Source: Apirhabdus apintestini
Lineage (GTDB): Bacteria > Pseudomonadota > Gammaproteobacteria > Enterobacterales > Enterobacteriaceae
Direction: 5' to 3'
Length of the DNA: 64,000 nucleotides
NCBI GenBank assembly: GCA_033977085.1
Contig: CP138906.1
Span: 3,410,001-3,474,000 of the forward strand
Positions 22,897 to 34,692 of the stretch are shown here, piece by piece (position 1 is the first letter of the stretch; every line of letters starts with the position of its first letter). Made by a program: the position numbers and the translations under genes. Below the pieces are notes generated by a model. That model saw nothing but the letters and a program-made list of their open reading frames with translations, had not been told where the DNA came from and searched no databases.

Positions 22897-23477
22897 ATGA
22901 GCAACATTCTGATTATCAACGGCGCAAAAAATTCGCCCATTCCAACGGCCAGCTTAACGATACATTGACTGAAGTCGCGGAGTCTTACCTGCGCGACGCA
23001 GGCCATAGCGTACAGGTCACCCGCGCGGACGCTGATTACAACATTAACGCGGAAGTCGAAAAGTTCCAGTGGGCCGATGTTATTATTTGGCAAATGCCCG
23101 GCTGGTGGATGGGCGCGCCGTGGACCGTTAAAAAATATATGGACGACGTTTTTACCGAAGGGCACGGCACTCTGTATGCCAGCGATGGCCGCACACGTAA
23201 AGATGCCTCTAAAAAATATGGCTCAGGCGGTCTGATGCAAGGAACGAAATATATGCTGTCGCTAACCTGGAATGCACCGATGGAAGCGTTCGATGATAAA
23301 GCGCAGTTTTTCCACGGCGTAGGCGTTGACGGCGTGTATCTGCCTTTCCATAAAGCAAATCAGTTCCTCGGTATGGAAGCGCTGCCCACTTACATCGCGA
23401 ATGACGTTATTAAAATGCCCGATGTGCCTCGCTATATCGAAGAATACCGCAAGCATCTTAGCGAGATTTTTGCTTAA
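22897..23477 (+). pseudogene. mdaB: NAD(P)H:quinone oxidoreductase MdaB, one frameshift as read
   Basis: MdaB is a flavodoxin-fold FAD enzyme that reduces quinones by two electrons. The start at 22897 (MSNILIINGAK) has GAGGAG upstream. One A is missing in the A run at 22926 (AAAAAA for seven), after which the sequence continues in the neighbouring frame as KFAHSNGQLNDTLTEVAESYL to the stop at 23477. The flavin-site stretch PGWWMGAPWTVKKYMDDVF is intact. Repaired length is 193 residues. Partner ygiN follows. Confidence 0.88.
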
Positions 23478-23549
23478 CTGTAGACCGGTTTTCATTCTGC
23501 ATAGTCTAACGGCTGCGCGAAAACGCGTGCGTCGACACCATTACCATTA

Positions 23550-23570
23550 CCGGGCGCTTTGCGCCCGGTA
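23550..23570 (+). terminator. hairpin between mdaB and ygiN
   Basis: ACCGGGCGC-ttt-GCGCCCGGT is a perfect 9-bp stem without a T run. It may attenuate or process the mdaB-ygiN message. Confidence 0.45.
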
Positions 23571-23638
23571 TGCTCGTTGAGCACACTGCCGCACAGGCCC
23601 GCAGCATATAACGAATTCACGGAAAGGAGTGAGTCATC

Positions 23639-23962
23639 ATGATTACAGTGATTGCGGATATCCGCACCCGCCCTGGCCAGCATCATCGCCAGGCCGTTTT
23701 AGACGACTTTGCCGGCATCATCCCTACGGTACTTCAGGAAGCTGGCTGCCACGGCTATACCCCGCTGGTTGATAACAACGCCGGGGTTGAGTTTCAAACC
23801 TGTGTACCAGATGCCATTACTATGCTGGAGCACTGGGAAAGCATCGAGCATCTTCAGGCGCACATTGCCACCCCGCACATGCAGGCCTGGTCCGCAGAAG
23901 TTAAAGAGCACGTGCTAGAGACGCGGATTCGGATTTTGGAAGTTGCTGTCAACAACGGGTAA
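23639..23962 (+). CDS. ygiN: quinol monooxygenase YgiN, C-terminus altered by IS21
   Basis: YgiN is a small ABM-fold quinol monooxygenase thought to form a redox cycle with MdaB. The frame starts at 23639 after AAGGAG and matches E. coli YgiN throughout (TVIADIRTRPGQHHRQAVLD). IS21 copy 2 is inserted at 23946, within the last codons. The native end would read EVAL-stop, seen across the far side of the IS (GTTGCCTTATAA). The insertion changes it to EVAVNNG, with a stop supplied by the IS end. The enzyme core is complete, so function may survive. Confidence 0.88.
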   Translation: MITVIADIRTRPGQHHRQAVLDDFAGIIPTVLQEAGCHGYTPLVDNNAGVEFQTCVPDAITMLEHWESIEHLQAHIATPHMQAWSAEVKEHVLETRIRILEVAVNNG

Positions 23963-24014
23963 AAAGTGATCCACTTACCGTCACCACCAACGGTCTAATA
24001 TTGATCCACCTTGC

Positions 24015-24792
24015 TTACTCAGGATTAGCTTCCGCTATAACCCCGGCCTTTCGTTTCTGCTTCAGTCGATAGCTCTCTCCTTTTATCTGGACTACGTGTG
24101 AGTGATGTAAGATCCGGTCCAGCATTGCCGATGTCAGGGCTGCATCACCCGCGAACGTCTGGTCCCACTGCCCGAACGGCAGGTTAGAGGTCAGGATCAT
24201 CGCGCTCTTTTCGTAACGTTTGGCAATGACCTGGAAGAACAGCTTTGCCTCTTCCTGGCTGAACGGCAGATAGCCTATTTCGTCGATGATGAGCAGTTTG
24301 GGGGCCATGACACCGCGATTGAGTGTCGTTTTGTAACGCCCCTGACGCTGGGAAGTCGACAGCTGTAACAGCAGGTCCGCTGCTGTTGTGAAGCGAACCT
24401 TGATGCCCGCCCGTACTGCCTCGTAGCCCATGGCTATCGCCAGATGTGTTTTCCCCACGCCCGAGGGGCCCAGCAACACGATGTTTTCGTTACGTTCGAT
24501 GAAGCTCAGGGAACGCAGCGACTGGATTTGCTTCTGAGGTGCGCCGGTGGCGAAGGTGAAGTCGTATTCCTCGAACGTCTTCACCGCCGGGAAGGCTGCC
24601 ATCCGCGTGTACATCGCCTGTTTACGCTGATGCCGGGCCAGTTTCTCCTCATGTAGCAGGTGCTCCGGGAAGTCCATATAGCTCCATTCCTGATCCACTG
24701 CCTGTTGCGACAGTGCCGGCGCCGCGCCGATAAGGCTGTCCAGCTGGGCTGTTCAGCAAGCACCATCAGCCGTTGATGTTGTAGTTCGACCA

Positions 24793-24796
<4 letters not shown>
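24015..24796 (-). pseudogene. istB: IS21 helper ATPase IstB, copy 2 (N-terminal frameshift)
   Basis: Same protein as in copies 1 and 3, with Walker A GPSGVGKTHLAIAM. One base is missing near 24748 (GAACAGCCCAGC against GAACAGCTCCAGC in copy 1), which breaks the first 20 codons. It has MDFPEHLL where the others have MDFLEHLL, a CCTGG-to-CCCGG difference. Confidence 0.85.
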
Positions 24797-25814
<1,018 letters not shown>

Positions 25815-25918
25815 AAGCTCCCCTGTATTCAGAGGAGCAGATTAACCCCTGGATCAGTTTTCAACCGCTGGGGTGGATCAGTTTTGCACCGTTGGTAACA
25901 GTTGCCTTATAAGGTTTA

Positions 25919-25950
25919 GCGATAAGCGATACTTCGGTATGGCTTATCGC
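25919..25950 (+). terminator. long hairpin with UUCG loop after ygiN
   Basis: GCGATAAGC-g-ATACTTCGGTAT-g-GCTTATCGC folds into a 13-bp stem capped by a stable cUUCGg tetraloop. It lies just after the native ygiN stop, so it may be the original mdaB-ygiN terminator, now displaced by the IS. Confidence 0.6.
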
Positions 25951-26243
25951 CCTATTCTCATCTTTCTCATCGCTTAGCCCGGATTACGCTAAGCCGGCTG
26001 TGTTCCCTTCGCATTGCAGAGGCTAAACGCCACATCGCTGCTCCAGCCTGTATAGTTTTCCTCTGGCTATTTCAACGCAATACCATCTCCTCTGTATAGC
26101 CAAACGCGAGCAGCAGAGATAACCCGTGCGGATAGACCGCCACTCGTTTTGCCCCTATTGCTGGCAAAAGCACAGCTGCCTTCTCCCGAACAGAGCTCAA
26201 CTGCCAGTGGCAGATATAACCCTTTGATATAAGATGTAATCAT

Positions 26244-26270
26244 AAAAACCCCGCAGTACGCAGCGGGGTA
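26244..26270 (-). terminator. parE terminator
   Basis: Read on the minus strand: ACCCCGC-tgcgtact-GCGGGGT followed by TTTTATG, a rho-independent terminator about 110 bases after the parE stop. Confidence 0.75.
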
Positions 26271-26379
26271 AATTAGCCGTCAGATATAACTGGCCGCAAT
26301 ATCGTCTTTTCTACCTTCAGCCAGCAGCGCCCGGCGTGAAGCAATCAACCCCAAAGCGCGCCTCAGGGTTTATTGAACA

Positions 26380-28269
26380 TTAGACGTCGATATCCGCCAT
26401 ATCACCTTTTTCCTGCAGCCAATTACGGCGATCTTCCGAACGTTTTTTCGCCAACAGCATATCCATGATAGCCGTAGTTTGCTTTTCATCCTCATCACTG
26501 ATGGTCAACTGCACCAGGCGGCGGGTATTGGGATCGAGCGTCGTTTCTCGTAGCTGCATCGGGTTCATCTCCCCAGCCCTTTAAAACGTTGCACGTTAGG
26601 CTTACCTCGCTTGCGCTTAAGTTGTTCCAGTACGCCAGCCTTTTTCTTCTTCATCCAGCGCGTAGTACACCTCTTTACCGAGATCGATGCGATACAGCGG
26701 CGGCATCGCAACATAAACATGCCCATGTTTAACCAGCGCGCGGAAATGGCGCACAAACAGCGCACACAGCAGCGTGGCGATATGCAGCCCGTCAGAGTCG
26801 GCGTCCGCCAGAATACAAATTTTGCCGTAGCGTAGCTGGCTTAAATCTTCGCTGTCCGGGTCGATACCCACTGCAACAGAAATATCGTGGACTTCCTGAG
26901 AGGCTAAAACCTCGTCGGGTGACACTTCCCGGTATTCAGGATTTTACCCTTCAGCGGCATAATTGCCTGATATTCACGGTCGCGCGCCTGCTTGGCAGAA
27001 CCGCCCGCGGAGTCCCCTTCCACTAAAAACAGTTCCGTACGATTCAAGTCTTGCGCAGTGCAATCCGCCAATTTGCCGGGCAGCGCCGGACCACTGGTGA
27101 GCTTTTTACGCACGACTTTTTCGCCGCACGCAGACGACGCTGAGCGCTGGCAATCGCCATTTCCGCTAACTGCTCTGCGGCCTGCACATTTTGATTGAGC
27201 CACAGAGAGAAGGCATCTTTAACTACTCCGGAGACAAATGCTGCGCTCTGGCGCGAAGACAGGCGCTCTTTGGTTTGCCCTGCAAACTGCGGGTCCTGCA
27301 TCTTCACGGACAGCACATAGGCACAGCGCTCCCAAATATCTTCCGCCGTCAGCTTCACTCCGCGCGGCAAAATATTGCGGTATTCACAAAACTCGCGCAT
27401 GGCGTCCAGAAGCCCTGGCGCAAGCCGTTTACGTGGGTGCCGCCCTGAAGCGTCGGGATCAAATTGACATAGCTTTCCGTCAGCAGTTCGCCGCCTTCCG
27501 GCAGCCACAGTAGCGCCCAGTCGACCGCATCCGTCTCACTGTCAAAGTTGCCGATAAACGGCTGTTCCGGTAGCGTTGGCAGGCCATTAACCGCTTCACA
27601 TAAATAATCATTCAGGCCATTTTGGTAGCACCAGCGCTGCTCGGTATTATTCACGTCATCTTTGAAAGTGATTTCTACACCCGGGCAAAGCACGGCCTTG
27701 GCTTTTAATAAATGCGTTAGCCGTGAGACAGAAAAGCGCGGGCTATCAAAAAATGAAGCGTCTGGCCAGAAATGCACGCTGGTGCCGGTACTGCGTTTTC
27801 CGCAGGTGCCGATGACTTCCAATTCCTGGACCTTTTCACCGTTTTCAAACGCGATGCGATACACCTGCGCATCGCGTTTAACGGTGACTTCAACGCGTTT
27901 AGACAGCGCGTTGACCACGGAAATGCCCACGCCGTGCAGGCCACCGGAAAACTGATAATTTTTGTTAGAAAACTTCCCGCCGGCGTGTAACCGACACAGG
28001 ATCAGTTCCACCGCAGTGACGCCCTCTTCCGGATGGATATCCACCGGCATGCCGCGGCCATCGTCGATCACTTCCAGTGACTGATCGGCGTGTAAAATAA
28101 CGTCCACGCGTTTGGCATGGCCCGCCAGCGCTTCATCTACGCTGTTATCAATTACTTCCTGCCCAAGATGGTTCGGGCGTGAGGTATCCGTATACATTCC
28201 CGGACGGCGGCGAACGGGCTCCAGCCCGGTTAATACCTCAATGGCATCTGCGTTATAGGATTGCGTCAT
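26380..28269 (-). pseudogene. parE: topoisomerase IV subunit B ParE, five frameshifts as read
   Basis: ParE is the ATPase subunit of topoisomerase IV. The GHKL ATP site (EVIDNSVDEALAGH, DDGRGMPVD, GGLHGVGISVVNAL) is in the intact first 290 codons. The TOPRIM acids are in LVEGDSAGG and ILADADSDG. Indels occur near 27417 (CCAGGG, C lost), 27115 (A run), 26930 (CCTGGG, T lost), 26637 (AAGGCTGG for AAGCTGG) and 26580 (G run). Repaired, it is about 630 residues with the normal end KGDMADIDV. Essential in relatives, and every break is in an error-prone context, so the gene is likely whole in the cell. Confidence 0.88.
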
Positions 28270-28280
28270 GACTTATTCAT

Positions 28281-28886
28281 TCAGATAGCGAAATCGTTCT
28301 GCTTTCCGGGCTGGTTCAGCCCAAAAAAATCAACGATCTGTGGGAAATGATCCTCAAAGCCAGCAAAGGCGTGATTTCCGCCTGGCTCTACGGTCTGGCG
28401 GCACGCCGCGTAGTACGCCACCGCCTGACGATAATCTAATACCTCATCGCCAGTCTGTTGCAGCAGCCAGATGAGATCCGGCGCTTCCAGCGGCTCAATT
28501 TGCATCACTTTGAGATCGTAAATATGGCGAGACTCTAACACATATTCCTGCCCCGTCCAGGGATTCTCGTTAGGCCCTAAATAATCCATTAATAGTTCAA
28601 AAGGCCGTACGGCCGGATTCACAACCGCAGCGGGCAGCATAAAACACTGGGAAAGCCAAGTCGCATAGTAGCCGCCCAGAGAAGAGCCGACAATCCCCAG
28701 CGGTGCACCGCCGTGCGCAAGTATCAGTGTTTCAAGAACTTCTGCGGCCTTATCGGGAAAAGGGGGTAATTGCGGCACCAGCATTTCAATATTCGGGTAG
28801 GTTTGCTTCAACCAGCTCTTTAGCGCCGTGGCTTTTGCAGAATGCGGAGAACTATTAAATCCATGTAAATAAAGCAGCGTCGACAT
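28281..28886 (-). CDS. yqiA: esterase YqiA
   Basis: A complete 201-residue alpha/beta hydrolase of the UPF0227/YqiA type. The nucleophile Ser lies in GIVGSSLGGYYATWLS. A conserved Asp-containing stretch (LLQQTGDEVLDYRQA) and a late His (GGNHAF) complete the triad. E. coli YqiA cleaves short and medium acyl esters; the natural substrate is not known to me. The start overlaps the cpdA stop, and parE follows after 11 bases, so it belongs to a cpdA-yqiA-parE transcript. Confidence 0.88.
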   Translation of the reverse strand: MSTLLYLHGFNSSPHSAKATALKSWLKQTYPNIEMLVPQLPPFPDKAAEVLETLILAHGGAPLGIVGSSLGGYYATWLSQCFMLPAAVVNPAVRPFELLMDYLGPNENPWTGQEYVLESRHIYDLKVMQIEPLEAPDLIWLLQQTGDEVLDYRQAVAYYAACRQTVEPGGNHAFAGFEDHFPQIVDFFGLNQPGKQNDFAI

Positions 28887-29712
28887 TAATAACCTTCCGA
28901 GGTGGTATCCGGGCTAAATGCGCCGCTGGCCAGGCGGCATACTTCAGTTTCAACGCTGCCGTCTGGCTGTAACGTTAGCCAGCGCCAGCCAGGACCAACG
29001 GTATCCAGCGTAAAATTGGTGCAGTGGGGTTTAAATTGAATACAGGTCGACGGAGTCGCCAGTAATCGGCGCCCGTTCCAGTCAACGTCCACTTCCTGAT
29101 GTATATGCCCACACAGCAAAGTACTGACCCGAGGCCAGCGGCGCAGAATACAGTCTAGATCCGGTGCATTGCGCAGGCTGTGCTGATCGAGCCAGCGACA
29201 GCCTACCGCGAGCGGGTGATGATGCAACAGCAGCAGCGTATTGCGCTCGGGCGCCTGAGCCAGCGCAGTTTCCAGCCACTGGCACTGATATTCACTAAGC
29301 TCGCCGTGCGGTACGCCGAATACCTGGCTATCCAACAAGATTATCTGCCAGCGATCGCCGGCAAAAACGCGCTTTACCGATGATATACCCGCATCCTGCA
29401 GCGCGCTGAACATGAAAGGCTGAAAATCATGATTGCCCGGCAGCCATACGCAGGGCGTTCTCAGCGCGGCAACCCCGTGTGCAAAATGCCGGTAAGCCAG
29501 CGCGCTTTGATCCTGCGCCAAATCCCCCGTCGCGACGATAAGATCAAAGGCGCGCCGCTGCGCCTGTATCGCCGCTATCACAGCCTGATAGCTATCCTGG
29601 TATTTATTCCCAACAGCGTCTCGCATTTATCCGCGAAGAGGTGCGTGTCGGTAATTTGTAATATCCTGATCCCGGCCCCGGCGGCCACGGGAAGAGTTAA
29701 CAGGCTTTCCAA
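28886..29712 (-). pseudogene. cpdA: 3',5'-cAMP phosphodiesterase CpdA, one frameshift as read
   Basis: CpdA hydrolyses cAMP. Metallophosphoesterase motifs are present: QITDTHLF, VATGDLAQDQ, PGNHDFQP and CGHIHQEVDVDW. The protein start is a TTG at 29712 (MESLLTLPVA) with AAGGA upstream. Near 29605 one C is missing at a CCAGG site (AATACCAGGAT for AATACCCAGGAT), separating the first 36 codons from the 246-residue frame. Repaired length is about 275 residues, as in E. coli. Confidence 0.85.
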
Positions 29713-29739
29713 ATGGTGTCCTTAGGTGTCAAGTCAGCG

Positions 29740-30165
29740 TTAACAAACCGGAACCGCCATTGCCCCGTGCGCCAAACAGTAGCGCAGCCAGTCAGCAAGG
29801 AACTGGTTAATTTGATGCTTCTCATCGCGTTGATGCAACTTCTTATTCGGATAATCATATCGTGCTTTAAAGCGAAATATCTGCTGGCTCGAACACACTT
29901 CCGCGACCAGTGCGTCGTGATATAAACGAACGGTCATTGACGGCAAGCTCCAGTAGCTCACCGCAGGCCAGGTCTGATCTATCTCAATCAGCGTGGTGTA
30001 GCGCGTAGCTTCAACTATCGTTATCCGATAGCGTGCGCCGCTTACCTGGTAACTTACCGTTTCTCCCGGCGCGTTATTCTGCGGCAACAGGCGACGCAAC
30101 TGCGCGAAATTGGTTTCGCACAGGCGCATCATTTCCGGAAAATCGGGCGTATAGCGCTTTATCAT
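29740..30165 (-). CDS. yqiB: DUF1249 family protein YqiB
   Basis: A complete 141-residue frame of the same length as E. coli YqiB (DUF1249). It starts MIKRYTPDFPEMMRLCETNF and ends MAVPVC. No catalytic motif is evident and the function is unknown. It lies between nudF and cpdA on the same strand, as in E. coli, probably co-transcribed. Confidence 0.88.
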   Translation of the reverse strand: MIKRYTPDFPEMMRLCETNFAQLRRLLPQNNAPGETVSYQVSGARYRITIVEATRYTTLIEIDQTWPAVSYWSLPSMTVRLYHDALVAEVCSSQQIFRFKARYDYPNKKLHQRDEKHQINQFLADWLRYCLAHGAMAVPVC

Positions 30166-30306
30166 AAAAATCTATCCTGTTGCTCAAGCCAACCTCGTGA
30201 GGTCGTGATGCGTTTAGACGACCAGACCGAAGCTATATCTTAGCGTTTTTGGCCGTCAACGTATTACCAATACCGCACTGCACTTTCTTTAATGGTCTGA
30301 CGACCT

Positions 30307-30945
30307 TTAGTTACGCCATTCATCTCGTAGCGTTTCATGATGCAGCGCCAGCCACTGGAGCGCAATCACAGATGCAGCGTTATCAATTTGACCTTCCTCA
30401 ACCCAGCGATAGGCCTGTTCACGGCTAACTACGCGTACCCGAATATATTCATTTTCCTGCTCAAGCCCGTGAATCCCCTGCGCCAGGCGCGCATCCACTT
30501 CGCCAACCCACACCGCCAGCCGTTCACTGGTGCCGCCGGGGCTTGAGAGGTAACTCAGCACCGGGCGCATCCGCCCAATTTCAATGCCCGCCTCTTCCTG
30601 CGCCTCCCGGCGCGCTACTTCATCATGAGTTTCTCCCGGCTCAATCATGCCTGCCACCAGCTCAAGCAGCCAGGAGATGCGCTCGTTTCCAGGCGGCGAT
30701 ACGAATTTGCTCAATCAAGACAACTTCATCACGCACCGGGTCATATGGTAAAAGCGCAACGGCGTGGCCACGCTCAAAAATTTCGCGCTGGATTTCTCCG
30801 CTCATTTCGCCATTAAACAAGCGATGGCGAAATCGATAGCGCTCCAGTGAAAAAAACCACGGTATAACGTTTCCCGTGCAATAATTTCTACGTCTTTGCG
30901 TCCGAAAGTGACGGCATATTTGTTAGATTGCATCGATTTGCTCAT
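30307..30945 (-). pseudogene. nudF: ADP-ribose pyrophosphatase NudF, frameshifted as read
   Basis: NudF hydrolyses ADP-ribose to AMP and ribose 5-phosphate. The Nudix box GMIEPGETHDEVARREAQEEAGI is intact. The N-terminal part starts at 30945 (MSKSMQSNKYAVTFGRKDVEII). A T is lost in the T run near 30875, a G near 30702 (CCTGGAAA for CCTGGGAAA) and a C near 30687 (TCTCCTGG for TCTCCCTGG). Repaired length is about 213 residues against 209 in E. coli. It diverges from tolC. Confidence 0.83.
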
Positions 30946-31151
30946 AATATTGCCCATCTATTAAGGTGGTAAAATCGCCATTATTAAGCCGTTTGGCTGT
31001 TGTTTCATCGACTGTGTGATAGATTGTGGCCCCAAAAGGCCGATGGCACATTACGCCAACCGCTGCGGTTGGCTAACTCTGGTAGAATCGGCGATCATTT
31101 TCAAAATTGTCAGCGCCAAAAAACATTGCTGCTTCACAACAAGGAATGCAA

Positions 31152-32624
31152 ATGAAGAAACTGCTCCCCATTCTAATCGGCCTGGGCCTGACAGGGTTCA
31201 GCGCCATGAGTCAGGCCGAGAACCTGCTGCAGGTTTATCAGCAGGCTCGACTGAGCAACCCCGAATTACGTAAATCTGCCGCTGACCGTGACGCAGCGTT
31301 CGAAAAAATTAACGAAGCCCGCAGCCCTTTGCTGCCGCAGCTCAACCTTGGTGCAGACTATAGCTATAACCGCGGCTACCGCGATGCTAGCGGCGTGGAC
31401 TATAACTCTACCGGAGCCAATCTCTCGCTGACGCAAACCATTTTTGATATGTCAAAATGGCGTGGTTTAACCCTACAGGAAAAAGCGGCCGGCATTCAGG
31501 ATGTCTCCTATCAGGTCGATCAGCAAACGCTGATGTTAAACACCTCTACCGCTTATTTTAAAGTGCTGAGCGCCATCGATACTCTGTCTTATATTGAAGC
31601 CCAAAAACAGGCGATTTACCGTCAGCTGGATCAGACAACGCAGCGCTTTAACGTTGGGCTGGTTGCGATAACCGATGTTCAGAACGCCCGCGCACAATAC
31701 GACAGCGTGCTGGCAAATGAAGTGACGGCGCGCAACGATTTAGATAACGCACTGGAAGATTTACGCCAGATAACCGGAAATGCCTGGCCTGAACTGGCCT
31801 CGCTGAATGTCAGCAGCTTTAAATCCGCGCGCCCGGACTCGGTAAATAACCTGCTAAAAGAAGCGGAAAAACGTAACCTGTCTCTGTTACAGGCGCGTTT
31901 GAATCAGGATATGTCCCGCGAGCAAATTCGCCAGGCGCAGGATGGCCACCTGCCAACGCTCGGGCTGAGTGCGTCCTCCAGCATTTCAGACAGCGACTAC
32001 AACTACAAAGGCAGTTCTCTGGGTCGAAACCAGCATATTGGCCAAAATTCAATTGGGCTGAATTTCTCTCTGCCAATTTACAGCGGCGGCGCAGTTAATT
32101 CACGGGTAAAACAGGCTCAATACGCTTTTGTCGGTTCCAGCGAACAGCTTGAAAGCGCGCATCGCAATATGGTCCAAACGGTACGTTCTTCCTATAACAA
32201 CGTCAGTGCGTCCATCAGCAATATCAAAGCTTACGAACAACTGGTTGTCTCCTCACAAAGCTCGCTGGATGCGATGGAAGCCGGTTACTCGGTGGGAACG
32301 CGTACCATCGTCGATGTGTTGGACGCGACTACCACGCTGTATAACGCTAAACAACAGCTTTCCAACGCGCGCTACAACTATTTGATTAACCAGCTAAATA
32401 TCAAGTATGCGCTCGGTACTCTGAATGAGCAGGATCTTCAGCAGTTAAATGCCACGCTGGGTAAACCTGTGTCGACTAACCCGGAAAGCGTCGCGCCGGA
32501 AACCCCGCGCCAAAATGCAAATGCCGATGGGTATGATACGGCTAATACTGCCTCTCCAACTCCGGTTTCCAAGCGTCATGAAAGCCCGGCGACTCGCTCC
32601 GGTCGTAATCCATTCAGTCACTAA
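31152..32624 (+). CDS. tolC: outer membrane efflux channel TolC
   Basis: A complete 490-residue protein (E. coli 493). The chosen start at 31152 (MKKLLPILIGLGLTGFSAMSQA) has AAGGAA upstream and gives a classical signal peptide; an upstream in-frame ATG-like start at 31107 lacks this. The mature protein shows the duplicated TolC fold, with NLLQVYQQARLSNPEL and QDMSREQIRQAQDGHLP opening the two halves, YRQLDQTTQRFNVGLVAITDV, and AGYSVGTRTIVDVLDATT. TolC is the exit duct for drug efflux and type I secretion. It diverges from nudF and is followed by ygiB and ygiC. Confidence 0.95.
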   Translation: MKKLLPILIGLGLTGFSAMSQAENLLQVYQQARLSNPELRKSAADRDAAFEKINEARSPLLPQLNLGADYSYNRGYRDASGVDYNSTGANLSLTQTIFDMSKWRGLTLQEKAAGIQDVSYQVDQQTLMLNTSTAYFKVLSAIDTLSYIEAQKQAIYRQLDQTTQRFNVGLVAITDVQNARAQYDSVLANEVTARNDLDNALEDLRQITGNAWPELASLNVSSFKSARPDSVNNLLKEAEKRNLSLLQARLNQDMSREQIRQAQDGHLPTLGLSASSSISDSDYNYKGSSLGRNQHIGQNSIGLNFSLPIYSGGAVNSRVKQAQYAFVGSSEQLESAHRNMVQTVRSSYNNVSASISNIKAYEQLVVSSQSSLDAMEAGYSVGTRTIVDVLDATTTLYNAKQQLSNARYNYLINQLNIKYALGTLNEQDLQQLNATLGKPVSTNPESVAPETPRQNANADGYDTANTASPTPVSKRHESPATRSGRNPFSH

Positions 32625-32631
32625 ACTTTCC

Positions 32632-32655
32632 CGGGGGCGCTATATGGCGCCCTCT
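32632..32655 (+). terminator. hairpin after tolC
   Basis: GGGGGCGC-tatat-GGCGCCCTC forms a stable stem just after the tolC stop. There is no T run, so it may only attenuate read-through into ygiB. Confidence 0.45.
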
Positions 32656-32820
32656 GCGTAAGACAACGTAAATATCATCACGCCAGCGCTGACTTTTGCT
32701 TCAAATTCAACCAGCCATCCCCTATCCTTACCGACATGCTTATCTTTGAACAGGTCTGTAGCCTCTGCGCCTTGCAGTCTACATTTTATTGGTCGTACCT
32801 CTGATACCAGGAAGATGAAA

Positions 32821-33485
32821 ATGAAACGGACAAAAATGATCAATCGCGCTGCTTTCCGTAAAAACTGGAGCGCCCGCCATCTAACGCCGGTCGCGCTGGC
32901 CGTAGCCGCCATTTTCGCGCTTTCAGGGTGTGAGCAAAGCGATGAAACAGTCTCTCTTTATCAAAATGCCGATGATTGCTCACAGGCTAATCCAGGAAAA
33001 AGCGCGGAATGTACCGCCGCCTGGCAAAAAGCGCAGCAGGAAGCCGCGCGCACCGCACCGAAGTACGCAACTCGGGAAGATTGCGTAGCTGAATTTGGCG
33101 AAGGTCAGTGCCAGCAGGCGCCTGCCCAGGCGGGTATGGCGGGCGGAGAGAACGCGCAGGCTCAGGCGCACTCCGGCGGGTTTTGGATGCCGATGCTGGC
33201 GGGCTATATGATGGGACGCATGATGGGCGGCGGCTTTGCGCAACAGCCGCTATTTACCTCACGAAATCCCGCCAGCCCGGCCTATGGAAAATATACCGAC
33301 GCCGGCGGCAAAAGTTACGGCGCGGCCCGGCAGGGCGCTCGATAAACGTGCCGAAAAGCGCCATGACGCCAAAGGCTGCTACCACGAATACCATTACCCG
33401 CGGCGGATTTGGCGAAACGGTCGCCCGCCAATCCACGATGCACCGCAGCTCGGCCGGCTCCCATTCGCGCTCTTTTGGAGGCTGA
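32821..33485 (+). pseudogene. ygiB: DUF1190 lipoprotein-like YgiB, one frameshift as read
   Basis: YgiB is a conserved DUF1190 protein in the tolC-ygiBC cluster; function unknown. The start at 32821 (MKRTKMINRAAFRKNW) is preceded by AGGA. A lipobox-like IFALSGCEQSDE suggests a lipid-anchored or membrane-targeted N-terminus. A Gly/Met-rich segment (GYMMGRMMGGGFAQ) follows. Near 33328 a C is missing at a CCAGG site (GGCAGGGCGC for GGCCAGGGCGC), after which the other frame continues RSINVPKSAMTPKAATT to the stop at 33485. Repaired length is 221 residues against 223 in E. coli. Confidence 0.85.
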
Positions 33486-33488
33486 CTG

Positions 33489-34649
33489 ATGGAACGTATC
33501 GCTATTCGCGAGCGCCCGGACTGGCGGGAGAAAGCGGGCGAATTCGGGTTTAACTTTCACACGCTGTATGGCGAACCTTACTGGTGCGAAGACGCTTATT
33601 ATCAACTGACGCTCGCGCAGGTAGAAAAGGTAGAAGCAGTAACCGCCGAACTTCATCAAATGTGTCTGGAAGTTGTAGAAAAAGTAACCGGAAGCGATAC
33701 GCTTATGGATCGCTTCCGGATCCCCAAACACACGCGCGAATTTGTACGCCAGTCGTGGCGCACCCATCAGCCCTCACTCTATTCCCGACTGGATCTAGCC
33801 TGGGACGGCAGCGGCGAACCCAAGCTTTTAGAAAATAACGCTGATACGCCAACATCCTTATATGAAGCAGCCTTTTTTCAGTGGATCTGGCTGGAAGACT
33901 GCATCCAGTCGGGCAGCCTGCCCGCCAATAGCGATCAGTTTAATAGTCTGCAGGAAAAGCTCATCGCTCGTTTTACTCGAGCTGCAGGAAAAACACGGCT
34001 TTAATCTGCTGCACTTTACCTGCTGCACGGATAGCGAAGAAGATCGCGGCACCGTTCAGTATTTACAGGACTGCGCGGCTGAAGCGGGGCTTCCCAGTGA
34101 GTTTCTGTTTATCGAAGATATCGGGCTCGGCGAAAAAGGGCAGTTTACCGACCTCAGCGATCGGGTGATTAGCAATCTATTCAAGCTCTATCCATGGGAG
34201 TTCATGCTGCGTGAAAACTTCTCCACCAAGCTTGAAGATGCGGGAGTTCGCTGGCTGGAACCCGCGTGGAAAAGCATTATTTCAAATAAAGCGCTGCTGC
34301 CAATGCTTTGGGAAATGTTTCCCAATCACCCAAACCTGCTACCGGCGTGGTTTGCCGATGAACCTCATCCTGAACTGGAAAAATACGTCGTCAAACCGCT
34401 GTTCTCGCGCGAGGGTGCCAATGTGCGCATCATTGAACGCGGGCAGGAAATCGCCGGCGTCGAAGGCCCCTACGGTGAAGAAGGCTATATCATTCAGCAA
34501 TTCCACCCCTTCCCGCGTATGGCGACAGCTACACGCTGATTGGAAGCTGGCTAATCGACGGTGAACCTGCGGGTATCGGCCTGCGGGAAGACAAAGCGCT
34601 GATTACCCGGGATCTGTCGCGCTTCTATCCGCATATTTTCCTCGAATAA
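33489..34649 (+). pseudogene. ygiC: glutathionylspermidine synthase-like ATP-grasp protein YgiC, two frameshifts
   Basis: YgiC belongs to the ATP-grasp family related to the synthetase half of glutathionylspermidine synthase; its substrate is unknown. It starts at 33489, three bases after ygiB. The first frame (MERIAIRERPDWREKAG to ARFT) breaks near 33977, where a C has been gained before GAGCTG. The second runs to QQFHPFP near 34518, where a C is missing from a C run. It then ends RFYPHIFLE at 34649. Repaired length is about 386 residues, as in E. coli. ATP-grasp motifs KYVVKPLFSREGANV and EGPYGEEGYI are seen. Confidence 0.86.
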
Positions 34650-34692
34650 CCCCAGAGTTCGGGCGCAGATACCGCCCGAACTCCGCTTTACC

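Larger units (their letters stand above)
25901..26379. other. intergenic region between ygiN/IS21 and parE
   Basis: This 479-base stretch has no recognised gene. It begins with the last ygiN bases (GTTGCCTTATAA), then two structured hairpins listed separately. A 58-codon frame on the minus strand (26069-26243, start MITSYIKGLYLPL) has no good ribosome site or homologue known to me. Confidence 0.5.

Noticed and set aside
26069..26243. 58-codon minus-strand gene upstream of the ygiN end
   Set aside because: No ribosome site, no recognised homologue, and it lies in a hairpin-rich gap; kept only as a remark.
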